A stretch of 64,000 bases of DNA, taken from contig NZ_OX216966.1 of the NCBI RefSeq assembly GCF_945605565.1, positions 6,254,001 through 6,318,000 of the forward strand, written 5' to 3'. Made by a program: the position numbers and the translations under genes. The stretch is from Paenibacillus dendritiformis. Its GTDB lineage: Bacteria > Bacillota > Bacilli > Paenibacillales > Paenibacillaceae. The notes beneath the pieces are model-generated. The model was given only the letters and a program-made list of their open reading frames with translations. It ran no database searches and was not told where the DNA came from. Below are positions 25,646 to 34,494 of the stretch, piece by piece; the first letter of the stretch is position 1; each line of letters begins with the position of its first letter.

Positions 25646-26191
25646 CTATCGGAAATGCTGTCTGATTTCCTCGCTCGGGGAACGAAGCACGGTGCAATGA
25701 ACAATCCGCTTTTCATCCATGGAGGAGGCGATCACCTTCATCCCTTGTTCCACGTCGCTCACGCTTCCCGTGAACACGGCGAGGAACTTGCCGCCAATCG
25801 CCATGCCGAGGTTCATCCTTTTCACATAAATATCGCACTGCTTCAAAGCCTCATTGAACGCATAAATCCCGGAAGAAACCGTTGACGTCTCCAAAATTCC
25901 GACGGCGTCCACGGGTTGGGAAGAATAGCGCTTCTTCAAGCCGTCCACGAGACCGGGATGAACGCCGTTCAGCATAAAATCGCTAATCCGGAATTCACCC
26001 GCTTCCGCCTTCGCGGAATCCATCGCCGCCTGTACGTCAGCGGTATCGCCGCTCATAATGATGAGGAACTTGCCTGGGCAAATCGGCTTCAGATGATGCA
26101 CGTCCACGGGAGAGGTCTTCAGCATGCGATCCGCCGTTTCGTATCCTTTGCTGATGCTGCGAAGCTCCACTACACCAATCGCGCTACTCAT
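25646..26191 (-). CDS. Double-BMC-domain shell protein, PduT type
   Basis: 181 residues with two BMC folds (1-90, 95-181), the size of PduT. Cys38 in KPICPGKFLIIMSGD is at the position that holds a [4Fe-4S] cluster in the pore of PduT trimers, so an electron or cluster conduit is possible. Start at 26191 has GAGGTGG; it overlaps eutN by 8 bases. A PduT-like shell protein in an ethanolamine compartment would serve redox exchange; inference. Confidence 0.85.
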   Translation of the reverse strand: MSSAIGVVELRSISKGYETADRMLKTSPVDVHHLKPICPGKFLIIMSGDTADVQAAMDSAKAEAGEFRISDFMLNGVHPGLVDGLKKRYSSQPVDAVGILETSTVSSGIYAFNEALKQCDIYVKRMNLGMAIGGKFLAVFTGSVSDVEQGMKVIASSMDEKRIVHCTVLRSPSEEIRQHFR

Positions 26192-26462
26192 GGCGGGCCA
26201 CCTCGATCGAATCGACGATGCCCACGATGACCGCGTCAACGGGCACGTCCGCATTGGCTATCGATGTCCGGGCCGCGCTTCCTGTCGTAACGAGCACGGT
26301 GTCGCCGATGCCTGCTCCCGCGTTGTCCGCGGCGACGAAATGGTCGCGCTGAACCGGCGCGCCGTCCACCGATAACGGCTTGACCACCAGAAAGGTCAGC
26401 CCGTTTAGCTTATTGTCTTTACGGGTAGCCCACAGGCTGCCCGCCACTTTTCCCACGATCAT
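26184..26462 (-). CDS. eutN: EutN/CcmL pentameric vertex protein
   Basis: 92 residues starting MIVGKVAGSLWATRKDNKLNGL, the standard opening of the family, and closing with VDAVIVGIVDSIEV. Pentamers cap the vertices of the microcompartment. GAGGTG ribosome site. The start at 26462 is clear from the family. Confidence 0.93.
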   Translation of the reverse strand: MIVGKVAGSLWATRKDNKLNGLTFLVVKPLSVDGAPVQRDHFVAADNAGAGIGDTVLVTTGSAARTSIANADVPVDAVIVGIVDSIEVARHE

Positions 26463-26478
26463 AGGTTCACCTCGCCCG

Positions 26479-27180
26479 TTATCTTCTGTGCACCCGCATC
26501 TGCTGCGTGCGCATATAATCCTGCGCCAGCGGCGTAATAATCGCGTGCCGATCAATCACGATTTCCGTTTTGTTTTGGAGACGGCATTTTTTGAGCTCGG
26601 CTTCGGTAATGACTTTGCCGTGCAGCGCTTCCGGCTGGGAAAGCGCCTCAGCATCCGAATACGCAGCTTCGCCCCCCGCTTCGGGCACAATCGCCGCTCC
26701 TCCGTCTTCCAGACAAGCCGCCGGCAGCTCCGTCTGCTTGACCACACGGATGCCGTAGCCGCGAAGCTTGTCCACCATGCCGTCGTACAGCTTATACAGC
26801 AGGACAGGCGCTGTCGGCTTGTATTTCCGGTAAGCCAGCCCGTCCTCCAGCAAGATGACCTTCCTTCCCTTCAACAGCATCGTCAGCACGAATCGCTCGC
26901 GCGGGCCCGCGCTGATGCCATTGGCCAGGTTGGACAACAGCTGGATGCATGTCTTCGGAATGAGGAGCAGGTCGCAGTCCCGGAGCGACTCGTCGTAATA
27001 ATGCACGTCATAATGCGGTTGTAGGACGCTCTCCAGTCCCGGAGCCGGCTCCGCAGCCAGCAGAACCGCCTGCTTCCTGGACGCGGCTGTCTCGGCTTCG
27101 GCGGCCTGCCGCAGCCTTTTCAATACTTCGGCCGCAACCGCTTCAATCAACGCTGCCCGATCCGGAGCTTCCATGTTCAT
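26479..27180 (-). CDS. Ethanolamine-locus flavoprotein-like protein (TIGR02536 type)
   Basis: 233 residues. The first 25 residues (APDRAALIEAVAAEVLKRLRQ) form an amphipathic helix like the peptides that target enzymes into microcompartments. The core (CDLLLIPKTCIQLLSNLANGIS..., FVLTMLLKGRKVILLEDGLAYRKY) resembles the flavoprotein/dipicolinate-synthase-B fold that defines the uncharacterised eut_hyp family of Firmicutes eut operons. Possible flavin-linked redox helper; function not established. Confidence 0.72.
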   Translation of the reverse strand: MNMEAPDRAALIEAVAAEVLKRLRQAAEAETAASRKQAVLLAAEPAPGLESVLQPHYDVHYYDESLRDCDLLLIPKTCIQLLSNLANGISAGPRERFVLTMLLKGRKVILLEDGLAYRKYKPTAPVLLYKLYDGMVDKLRGYGIRVVKQTELPAACLEDGGAAIVPEAGGEAAYSDAEALSQPEALHGKVITEAELKKCRLQNKTEIVIDRHAIITPLAQDYMRTQQMRVHRR

Positions 27181-27204
27181 AATTTCACACTCCTAGACCT
27201 AGTC

Positions 27205-27843
27205 CTAGTTGGTCTTTTTCAAAATCTTGCCCTTCGTGCCTTTCACAAAGCCGCACGCATTCGCCTCGTCATAGTCGATATGCATGTACGTTTCATAGTT
27301 CGGGCTCACCCGCACCAGCACGTCGTCGAAAATAAGCGGACGCTTGCCGTACACTTTCACCTGCACGATTTCGCCGTTCTCCACATTGTATTTCGCGGCG
27401 TCTTCCGCCTTCACGTGGATATGGCGCTGCGCGGCGATCAAGCCTCGCTCCAGCCGGATCATGTTGCTGCCCGAAGCGATGACGATGCCCGGAGTTCCTT
27501 CCAGCTTGCCGCTCTCTCTGACGGGAACAGGGATGCCCAGCACGACGGCGTCCGTCTGCGAGACCTCCACCTGCGATTCCTTGCGTTCCGGCCCCAGCAC
27601 GACGACGTTGTGCAGAGCGCCCTTCGGCCCGATCAGCGTGACGCGCTCTTTGCAAGCGTATTGTCCCGGCTGGGACAGATCCTTCGCCTTCGTCAGTTGA
27701 TAGCCTGGGCCGAACAGCGCATCAATCGCTTCCCGGTTCAAGTGCACATGCTTGCCGGATGCTTCGATCTCGATGCAGGCTTCATCCCGCACCCGCTTGA
27801 CCACTTCATTCACGATGCTTTCTACCAGTTGATTATCCACCAT
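27205..27843 (-). CDS. pduL: Phosphate acyltransferase PduL (EutD role)
   Basis: 212 residues. Converts acetyl-CoA to acetyl phosphate inside the compartment and recycles CoA for EutE. Zinc-binding His clusters SGKHVHLN and AQRHIHV are present, as is the late MHIDYDEANACG. N-terminal VDNQLVESIVNEVVKRV is a targeting helix. ATG at 27843 is preferred to the GTG 6 bases earlier because GAGGTGAG then has normal spacing. It starts 7 bases after eutT. Confidence 0.9.
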   Translation of the reverse strand: MVDNQLVESIVNEVVKRVRDEACIEIEASGKHVHLNREAIDALFGPGYQLTKAKDLSQPGQYACKERVTLIGPKGALHNVVVLGPERKESQVEVSQTDAVVLGIPVPVRESGKLEGTPGIVIASGSNMIRLERGLIAAQRHIHVKAEDAAKYNVENGEIVQVKVYGKRPLIFDDVLVRVSPNYETYMHIDYDEANACGFVKGTKGKILKKTN

Positions 27844-27850
27844 TCTCACC

Positions 27851-28648
27851 TCAAGAATTGTACTGTCCTACGCGGATTCGGAACATGATGATCCAGAACA
27901 ATGAAGACAGCCGGTTCAGCGTCCGAATGATGTCTTCGCGCTCGGCGCCTCCGTGCTCCGTTTTGAAGGCTTGGTAAGCCAGCAGCTCCGTCTCCCTCGT
28001 CAATGTGCGCAACGCATTTATGACAACAACCGCTTCGCCCATATCATAGCTGGGTTGAAAATGTTCCAATCCAAAGTATTTCTTGGGAAAATGGGACTGC
28101 TCGCGCAATTCCTTCGGTGTCATCCCAAGCAAATGAAATTCCTCGATGCTTTCGCTCAACACTTCACAGCGCACGATTTTTCGCACGAACTGTAAAATCT
28201 CTTCCAAATCGTCGACCAGCTTGGTCATGTTCAGCTTGGAGCAGCTGATTTGCGCTTCTAAAATTTTGGTTTCCAATGAATCCAGCTTGCCGCGGAATAA
28301 AATCCGGGGATGATCTTTAAAAACAAGCATATTTCCATATAAATGGGTCATATGCTCGGGCTTCGTCTCCAGAAAACCGCCGTACAGCGTGCGGAAACGT
28401 TTTTTTCCTTCGGCCGGGTCTTGCTGAGTGTCCAAGTTTTTGGTGATTTGAAGCTTGACTTCCTTCTTGGGCGCCGGGCTGTCTGCAGCGGGGGCTCCCA
28501 CATAACGAAGCTCAATCTGATGATCGCTCAAAAAGCTTTTGGCGGAAGGGGTCAGAATCGTGCCCGCCGGAGCCTCATATACGGCAACCTCTTTCAGATT
28601 CTGATTCCGAAAGTGCTTGCGCAGCTCGCTTTCCGTAATCACAGCCAT
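27851..28648 (-). CDS. eutT: Ethanolamine cobalamin adenosyltransferase
   Basis: 265 residues. Adenosylates cob(I)alamin to supply AdoCbl to EutBC. N-terminal extension (MAVITESELRKHFRNQN...) and the helical core (FRGKLDSLETKILEAQISCSK, LEEILQFVRKIVRCEV) fit EutT. The start at 28648 has AAAAGGA upstream; a longer in-frame start has none. Confidence 0.86.
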   Translation of the reverse strand: MAVITESELRKHFRNQNLKEVAVYEAPAGTILTPSAKSFLSDHQIELRYVGAPAADSPAPKKEVKLQITKNLDTQQDPAEGKKRFRTLYGGFLETKPEHMTHLYGNMLVFKDHPRILFRGKLDSLETKILEAQISCSKLNMTKLVDDLEEILQFVRKIVRCEVLSESIEEFHLLGMTPKELREQSHFPKKYFGLEHFQPSYDMGEAVVVINALRTLTRETELLAYQAFKTEHGGAEREDIIRTLNRLSSLFWIIMFRIRVGQYNS

Positions 28649-28725
28649 GTTTTCACATCCTTTTATTGCGTGCATCTTTGGTTACACGCGGGCGTCCGCG
28701 CCGCTGGCGATGAGCCGGCAGGCGG

Positions 28726-28764
28726 GGAGGGAGATGCGGCCGATGCCGCATCTCAGCTCCCTCT
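28726..28764 (-). terminator. Strong hairpin between eutM and eutT
   Basis: AGATGCGGC-CGAT-GCCGCATCT perfect 9-bp stem, extended by GGGAG/CTCCC. No T-tract, so rather a processing or stability element in the operon mRNA than a true terminator. Confidence 0.5.
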
Positions 28765-28793
28765 AACCCGTCAGGCTTGTCCGGAGTCGGTTA

Positions 28794-29081
28794 TTATTCG
28801 GCTTTTGTCTTAGGAAGGATGGCATCCACTTCCGTGTGCGGTCTTGGGATAACGTGCACGGACAGCAATTCGCCCACGCGCTCTGCCGCAGCCGCGCCTG
28901 CATCCGTTGCCGCTTTGACGGCACCTACGTCGCCGCGAACCATGACCGTGACGAGACCTGCGCCGATTTGCTCTTTGCCGATCAAAGTAACGTTAGCCGC
29001 TTTGACCATTGCGTCTGCTGCTTCGATTGCGCCTACCAGACCTTTTGTTTCTACCATTCCCAATGCGTTTGCGTTTGCCAT
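28794..29081 (-). CDS. eutM: Hexameric BMC shell protein
   Basis: 95 residues, one BMC domain: [23 protein letters not shown], pore loop [11 protein letters not shown] and [13 protein letters not shown]. Closest in type to EutM/PduA, the major facet protein. AGGAGG 8 bases before ATG. Its own strong ribosome site and the spacer with a hairpin after it suggest high expression. Confidence 0.93.
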   Translation of the reverse strand: MANANALGMVETKGLVGAIEAADAMVKAANVTLIGKEQIGAGLVTVMVRGDVGAVKAATDAGAAAAERVGELLSVHVIPRPHTEVDAILPKTKAE

Positions 29082-29184
29082 GATTAAATTCCTCCTAGTG
29101 AGTTGTATGGTTTATATGAAATGTTGTGAAAAACCGGGTTAACTTAAAGATTCGATGCCGAGCTGCTTTCTGTATCCACATCGT

Positions 29185-29214
29185 GATCAGAAGCGGCTTT
29201 TTGAACTGCCTTTC
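29185..29214 (-). repeat. 3'-UTR motif shared by eutE and the pduT-type gene
   Basis: GATCAGAAGCGGCTTTTTGAACTGCC matches 25620-25646 except for one base change and one indel. Both lie immediately after a stop codon. Confidence 0.6.
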
Positions 29215-29217
29215 GAA

Positions 29218-30684
29218 TTACATTTCTGCCAGGATGCGTTTGACGATCAAATTGATCAACTGCTCTTTATCGCCAAGATCGATGCTTGCCGCTCCGGTCT
29301 GTGCTGCCGGCTTCTCAGCCAGGTCTTCCATTTCTCTAAGCCCGTAAGCGACTCGACGGATGTTGAGCAGATTGAGCGGGCTGATGTTGTCGGATGTCGA
29401 GCTTCCGCCGACTGCGCCGCAGCCGAGCGTAAGCGCCGGTGCAATCGCCGTCGTCGCGCCGATGCCGCCAAGTGTTCCCGGCGTATTGACCAGCAAGCGG
29501 GATACCGGCTTCTTCAGTGCGAACTCCCGGACAATCTCTTCATTCTCGGAATGAATGACCATCGTATGTCCGGCGCCTTCCCCGTTCAAAATCTCGATGC
29601 AGCGCTCGCACGCCGCTTCCCAGCTGTCTTCGGTGTAGAACGCCAGGATTGGAGCCAGCTTCTCGCGCGAATACGGAACGTTGCGGCCGACGCGGTTCTC
29701 TTCGGCAATCAGCACGCGCGTGCCCGCCGGAATATCCAGGTTCGCCAGCTTCGCGATATGCTCTACGCTGCGACCGACGATTTGCGGGTTCATCGTGCCA
29801 TTGGCCCGCATAATGAATTTCCCAAGCTGTGCGGCTTCCTCTGCGGAGAGGAAGTACGCGCCCTGCTTCTTGAATTCAGCGATAACCGCATCCTTGCTGC
29901 ATGCTTCGACGACGACGGATTGCTCCGATGCGCAAATGGTGCCGTTGTCGAATGTCTTGGAATCCATGATGCGCTTGACCGCAAGCGGAATGTTGGCGCT
30001 CTTCTCGATAAAGGCAGGGCCGTTGCCCGGGCCGACGCCGATGGCCGGCGTGCCGGACGAGTAAGCCGCTTTGACCATAGCCGTTCCGCCGGTAGCGAGA
30101 ATCAAGGCAACATCGTCGTGCTTCATCAATTGATCGGTGCCTTGAATCGTCGGAACCGACATCACCGCAATCGCGCCCTCCGGACAGCCCGCCTGTACGG
30201 CCGCTTCGCTGATAATCTTCACCGTCTCCAGAATGCACTTCAGCGCATTCGGATGCGGGGAGAAGACGATGCTGTTCCCGGCTTTAAGCGCAATGAGCGC
30301 TTTGTAGATAACGGTCGATGTCGGGTTGGTGGATGGAATCAGGCCGGCAATAACGCCGACAGGCACGGCCACCTCCATCACCTTGTGCGCTTTGTCCTCT
30401 TTCAGGACGCCAACCGTCTTCATATCTTTAATCGAGTCATACACTTGCTTCGAAGCGAATGCGTTTTTGATGATCTTGTCCTGCCAACGGCCGAAGCCCG
30501 TTTCTTCATTGGCCATCTTCGCCAGCTTCTCACGGTTCTGATAGCCGGCATCGGCGATCGCTTTGACAATCGCGTCGATCTGCTCCTGCGACATCGTGGC
30601 CAGTCGGGCTTGCGCCTCTTTGGCTTTTTTGATCAGATTGCGGACTTCTTGAATGGATCTTAGGTCTTTATCCAATGTTTCCAT
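29218..30684 (-). CDS. eutE: CoA-acylating acetaldehyde dehydrogenase
   Basis: 488 residues. Oxidises acetaldehyde to acetyl-CoA with NAD+ in the lumen. Catalytic Cys lies in DNGTICASEQSVVVE; IPSTNPTSTVIYKALIALK and GVGPGNGPAFIEKSA are cofactor-site blocks. The C-terminal DKEQLINLIVKRILAEM is an amphipathic encapsulation-type helix after a linker. ATG at 30684 has AAGGAG at 6 bases. Confidence 0.94.
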   Translation of the reverse strand: METLDKDLRSIQEVRNLIKKAKEAQARLATMSQEQIDAIVKAIADAGYQNREKLAKMANEETGFGRWQDKIIKNAFASKQVYDSIKDMKTVGVLKEDKAHKVMEVAVPVGVIAGLIPSTNPTSTVIYKALIALKAGNSIVFSPHPNALKCILETVKIISEAAVQAGCPEGAIAVMSVPTIQGTDQLMKHDDVALILATGGTAMVKAAYSSGTPAIGVGPGNGPAFIEKSANIPLAVKRIMDSKTFDNGTICASEQSVVVEACSKDAVIAEFKKQGAYFLSAEEAAQLGKFIMRANGTMNPQIVGRSVEHIAKLANLDIPAGTRVLIAEENRVGRNVPYSREKLAPILAFYTEDSWEAACERCIEILNGEGAGHTMVIHSENEEIVREFALKKPVSRLLVNTPGTLGGIGATTAIAPALTLGCGAVGGSSTSDNISPLNLLNIRRVAYGLREMEDLAEKPAAQTGAASIDLGDKEQLINLIVKRILAEM

Positions 30685-30713
30685 CAATACTCCTTCTCTC
30701 CGTTACTTTTTTG

Positions 30714-31385
30714 TTACGAGGTGGCTTTTTTCGTTTTCTTCGCTCGTTTCGCTGCCGGCGCGACGGCCGGCTCTGTGCGCGGTGACTGTGCATCGCTGCG
30801 GCTTGGCTGCGCGCTTGCCTTCATCTCGGCAGCCGGCGCAGGAGCTTCGGCCTTGGCGGCAGGCGCAGACATGCTTCCGGTCCGGCCGGAATCCGGTTGA
30901 ACCGCGGCTTCCGCCTTGCTTGCCGCTGCGGTCTCTCCTGCCGGCGCTGCGGCGTTCACCTCAGCCTTAGCCTCAGCCGGTTCTGCCGCGGGAGGAGCTT
31001 CCGCTGCTTCCTCAGCGGCTGAAGACGTTGCCGCGACTTTCTCGCCCGCTGGCGCTTCGTCTCCGGCGGGGGCTGCCTCCCCGGCCTGCGGCTCATTGGC
31101 GTCTGCGTCAACCGGACCCGCCACCATGGCGGCCGTCTCCTCATGCAGACGCGCAATGACATGCCTTGTCAGCAGCACATTCAACTGCTTCGCCGCCTCG
31201 GCTCCCGCTTCCACGGCAGCCTGCACGGCGCCGACGTCGCCGCTCAGCTTGACCGTCACCAATCCGCCCTTGACGATCTCCGCGCCGATGCAGGTGACGC
31301 TCGCCGCTTTCAAGGCGGCATCCGCCGCGGCGATGGCTCCCAGATAGCCTCTGACTTCCACCAAACCTAACGCGTTATGTCTCAT
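30714..31385 (-). CDS. BMC shell protein with long Ala/Pro/Glu tail (EutK-like)
   Basis: 223 residues. Residues 1-90 are a BMC domain (RHNALGLVEVRGYLGAIAAAD, GDVGAVQAAVEAG). The other 130 residues are a low-complexity chain of Ala, Glu and Pro, probably extended, ending in a basic KRAKKTKKATS. EutK of enterobacteria also has a C-terminal extension, but there it is a folded nucleic-acid-binding domain; here no fold is seen. The tail could tether cargo or nucleic acid on one shell face. AAGGT ribosome site, 11 bases after eutL. Confidence 0.82.
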   Translation of the reverse strand: MRHNALGLVEVRGYLGAIAAADAALKAASVTCIGAEIVKGGLVTVKLSGDVGAVQAAVEAGAEAAKQLNVLLTRHVIARLHEETAAMVAGPVDADANEPQAGEAAPAGDEAPAGEKVAATSSAAEEAAEAPPAAEPAEAKAEVNAAAPAGETAAASKAEAAVQPDSGRTGSMSAPAAKAEAPAPAAEMKASAQPSRSDAQSPRTEPAVAPAAKRAKKTKKATS

Positions 31386-31396
31386 GGGCCGCTACC

Positions 31397-32050
31397 TTAA
31401 TAGCTCGCCGGGTTATCGGCGACGAACTGGACAGCGTCCGCGAACGCGTCGCATGCCGCCTTGCAGGCAGACTGGCTGCCCGTCAGCAAGGCGCCGGCGA
31501 AGTTGGTCTCGGAAGGAGGACCGAAGAAGGCGGCCATCGTTACATCGGCGGCCTTCAGCGCCGCATCGATCGCATACATCGCTTCCAGCGGCGGGGCGAT
31601 GAGATACGCCAGCGCTTCCCCTTCCTTGATGTTGGCGGTCTGGGACAAATAGCTTCCTGTACGGGAGACGCAATGGGCGAAATACGTGATGCTGTCATCC
31701 TCGTTGGCGCTAACGAAATGAGCGCCGGTCTCGATATAATCAACGGCAGCGTTCAAGCCGCTGCGCACTTCCTCCGGACTGGGGCCGGCCAATATCCCGA
31801 TGACCTCGCCCGCCAGCTTCGTCGAAGCATTGGCCGAACCGGCGTACATGCTTCGCGCATAGACGACATCCACGGCAGCCGCTTTGGTCGCTTCGTCCAG
31901 CGCCGTATAGGTTACATCGTCAATGTCTGCGGTAAGGATCCCCAGGCTTTTATGATGCGGCTTCAGCTCCAGCGTACCAGCCAGATCCGGACTTACGTTG
32001 GGAATCAGCTTAACGCCTAACACCTTGGCATGAATCGGATCGTTTCTCAT
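31397..32050 (-). CDS. eutL: Trimeric double-BMC shell protein
   Basis: 217 residues with the EutL sequence (IHAKVLGVKLIPNVSPDLA, GILTADIDDVTYTALDEATKAA, TYFAHCVSRTGSYLS). Two permuted BMC folds form a trimer with a gated central pore. AAGGAGG before ATG. Confidence 0.94.
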   Translation of the reverse strand: MRNDPIHAKVLGVKLIPNVSPDLAGTLELKPHHKSLGILTADIDDVTYTALDEATKAAAVDVVYARSMYAGSANASTKLAGEVIGILAGPSPEEVRSGLNAAVDYIETGAHFVSANEDDSITYFAHCVSRTGSYLSQTANIKEGEALAYLIAPPLEAMYAIDAALKAADVTMAAFFGPPSETNFAGALLTGSQSACKAACDAFADAVQFVADNPASY

Positions 32051-32089
32051 ACGAGCCTCCTTGCGATTTTATAATTGCGAGAACTTCCT

Positions 32090-33064
32090 CTACAGTTTCA
32101 GATCAATCCCCGATGCTTTGCGGTCAATCATCGTCTTAATCAATTCGGCGATATGCGCGCCCGCTTCCACCGCAGGCGTTCCGCCCGAATGGATGTTGGA
32201 AATCACCGTGCGCCGCGCTTCCGGCATGCCGACCGTCGGCTTATAGGCGATGTAGGCGCTCATCGATTCCGCCGTAACCAGCCCCGGCCGCTCGCCGACC
32301 AGCAGGCAGACCACGTCAGCCTCGGTGACGTCGCCGATGACATCCATCGATGGCACGCGGCAATGCTTGACGAACAAAATATTGCCGGTCTCGATGCCAT
32401 ACATCTTGAGACCTTGGGTGATCGCCGGCACGATGTCGCGCAGATTTGCTTCGATCGCGGCCGAGCTCAGGCCGTCGCCGACCATCATCTGCACCTTGGC
32501 GCCCTTGGCTGTGTGCTGCTTAATATATTCAATCGTCTCTGCGGAGAACTGGCGCCCCAGATCCGGCCGGGTAATGTATTCATCCTTGTCCCGGCACATC
32601 GTCTCGATCGCCACCAGATTCATTTCCTTCACGAAATCCTCGGACACGTAAGAGAATACGGCATCCTGGGCGGCGGCGTGGTCAGCGCGGAACCGCAGCG
32701 ACGTAATGGTTTTGTAGCGCGGGCCCGCACGCCATACGCCAAGACGGGCCGGCGTCTTTTCCTTCATCTTCATATAGCCTTCGCGATCGGCCGGTTCGGG
32801 AACGAGCAGCTGCTTGCGCAGGTCGATCTCCGTAATATCGTCCAGACATTCGCCGCTGTCCGCTTTCTCTTCCTCAGGCAGCGCCATCTGCATGGCCGCG
32901 GCCGGAACCGGCTCGGTCACCGCCATCTGCGGGGCAGATGCGGGCTCGGCTGCCGGCTGGGCAGGCGCCTCGGCTTGGGCCGGCTTGGCGGCTTCCTGCG
33001 GCAAGTTGCCTACCATCTCGTTCAGAATCGATTCAATCATCGATTTCAGGTCTTTTTCATTCAT
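32090..33064 (-). CDS. eutC: Ethanolamine ammonia-lyase small subunit
   Basis: 324 residues. N-terminal helix [19 protein letters not shown] (encapsulation type) and an Ala/Pro linker (25-65) precede the conserved domain ([55 protein letters not shown]). Binds AdoCbl together with EutB. AAAGGGGG site. Confidence 0.94.
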   Translation of the reverse strand: MNEKDLKSMIESILNEMVGNLPQEAAKPAQAEAPAQPAAEPASAPQMAVTEPVPAAAMQMALPEEEKADSGECLDDITEIDLRKQLLVPEPADREGYMKMKEKTPARLGVWRAGPRYKTITSLRFRADHAAAQDAVFSYVSEDFVKEMNLVAIETMCRDKDEYITRPDLGRQFSAETIEYIKQHTAKGAKVQMMVGDGLSSAAIEANLRDIVPAITQGLKMYGIETGNILFVKHCRVPSMDVIGDVTEADVVCLLVGERPGLVTAESMSAYIAYKPTVGMPEARRTVISNIHSGGTPAVEAGAHIAELIKTMIDRKASGIDLKL

Positions 33065-33082
33065 GAGAGCTTCCCCCTTTCC

Positions 33083-34447
33083 TTACTTGAGAAACACTGA
33101 CGCGTCTCCGGCTTTTTTCGTCAGCTTGCCATTTTCGATGAAGCCCATTTTCTCCATCCACTGCTCGAACTCCCGGATTGGACGCAGGCCAAGCAATTCG
33201 CGCAGCGTCGCGGTCTCGTGATAGCCGGTGGTCTGATAGTTCAGCATGACATCGTCGCCATGCGGGATGCCCATGAAGAAGTTGCATCCTGCCGTCGTCA
33301 GCAGCACGGCCAGATTTTCCAGGTCGTTCTGATCGGCCTTCATATGGTTCGTGTAGCAAGCGTCGCAGCCCATGGAGATGCCCGTCAGCTTGCCCATAAA
33401 GTGATCCTCCAGCCCGGCGCGGATAACCTGCTTCGCATCATACAAGTATTCAGGGCCGATGAACCCGACGACCGTGTTGACGAGGAACGGATTGAACCGC
33501 TTGGCGAAGCCGTAGCAGCGCGCTTCCATCGTCACCTGGTCGATTCCGTGGTGGGCTTCGGAAGACAGCTCCGAGCCTTGGCCCGTCTCGAAGTACATCA
33601 CGTCCGGACCGGACACTTGGCCATGCCGCAGCACGAGCTGCTGCGCTTCCTCGATCGTGGCGGCGTTGAAGCCGAATGCCGCGTTGCCTTTCTCCGAGCC
33701 GGCAATGGATTGGAAGATAAGGCCGGTCGGCGCGCCGCGCTTGACCGCTTCCATCTGGGTCGTGACATGGGCCAGCACGCAGGTCTGCGTCGGAATCTCC
33801 CACTTCTGGCGGAACTCCTCGAACCGCTTCAGGACGCGCGTTACGCTCTCGACGGAGTCGTCCACCGGATTAAGCCCCAATACCGCGTCCCCGATGCCGA
33901 ACGTCAAGCCTTCCATCAGGGAAGCCATGATGCCGTCCGGATCGTCGGTCGGGTGGTTCGGCTGCAGGCGGGCCGACAACGTGCCCGGACGGCCGATCGT
34001 CGTGTTGGCGCGGGCCGTCACCCGAATCTTCTTCGCCCCGTACATCAGGTCGAGGTTGGACATGATTTTGGCGACCGCGGCCACCATTTCGGCGGTCAGC
34101 CCGCGGGATACGCGCTTGATGTCTTGTTCGGTCGTGTTATCGTCCAGAATCCACTCCCGCAGCTCTTCCACGGTCCAGTTCTGAATCTCGCTGTAAATGC
34201 GCTCATTGACCTGGTCCTGAATAATGCGGGTAACCTCGTCCTGCTCATAAGGAACCGCAGGATTGTTGCGCAAGTCCTTCAGCGTAATCTGGGACAGCAC
34301 CACCTTGGCTGCCACGCGCTCTTCCGAAGACGTGGCCCCGAGTCCAGCCAGCATATCCCCCGATTTTTCTTCATTCGCTTTGGCCATCACTTCCATCAGC
34401 GTGTTGAACTGATAGGTGCGGCCGAACAGTCTCGTTTTTAAAATCAC
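33083..34447 (-). CDS. eutB: Ethanolamine ammonia-lyase large subunit
   Basis: 454 residues, the usual size. AdoCbl-dependent cleavage of ethanolamine to acetaldehyde and ammonia. Conserved blocks: ILKTRLFGRTYQF, KANEEKSGDMLAG, LSARLQPNHPTDDP, GLNPVDDS, MGCDACYTNHMKADQND. The GTG start at 34447 has AAGGAGGAG at correct spacing and gives the family N-terminus; an ATG 24 bases upstream is not needed. Confidence 0.96.
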   Translation of the reverse strand: MILKTRLFGRTYQFNTLMEVMAKANEEKSGDMLAGLGATSSEERVAAKVVLSQITLKDLRNNPAVPYEQDEVTRIIQDQVNERIYSEIQNWTVEELREWILDDNTTEQDIKRVSRGLTAEMVAAVAKIMSNLDLMYGAKKIRVTARANTTIGRPGTLSARLQPNHPTDDPDGIMASLMEGLTFGIGDAVLGLNPVDDSVESVTRVLKRFEEFRQKWEIPTQTCVLAHVTTQMEAVKRGAPTGLIFQSIAGSEKGNAAFGFNAATIEEAQQLVLRHGQVSGPDVMYFETGQGSELSSEAHHGIDQVTMEARCYGFAKRFNPFLVNTVVGFIGPEYLYDAKQVIRAGLEDHFMGKLTGISMGCDACYTNHMKADQNDLENLAVLLTTAGCNFFMGIPHGDDVMLNYQTTGYHETATLRELLGLRPIREFEQWMEKMGFIENGKLTKKAGDASVFLK

Positions 34448-34494
34448 AAAAGCTCCTCCTTTCAAATGCACCCAATGGATTGGTTCAACCTCAA

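Noticed and set aside
29155..30663. 502-codon plus-strand frame opposite eutE
   Set aside because: His/Arg-rich composition typical of antisense to a GC-rich gene; eutE is certain.
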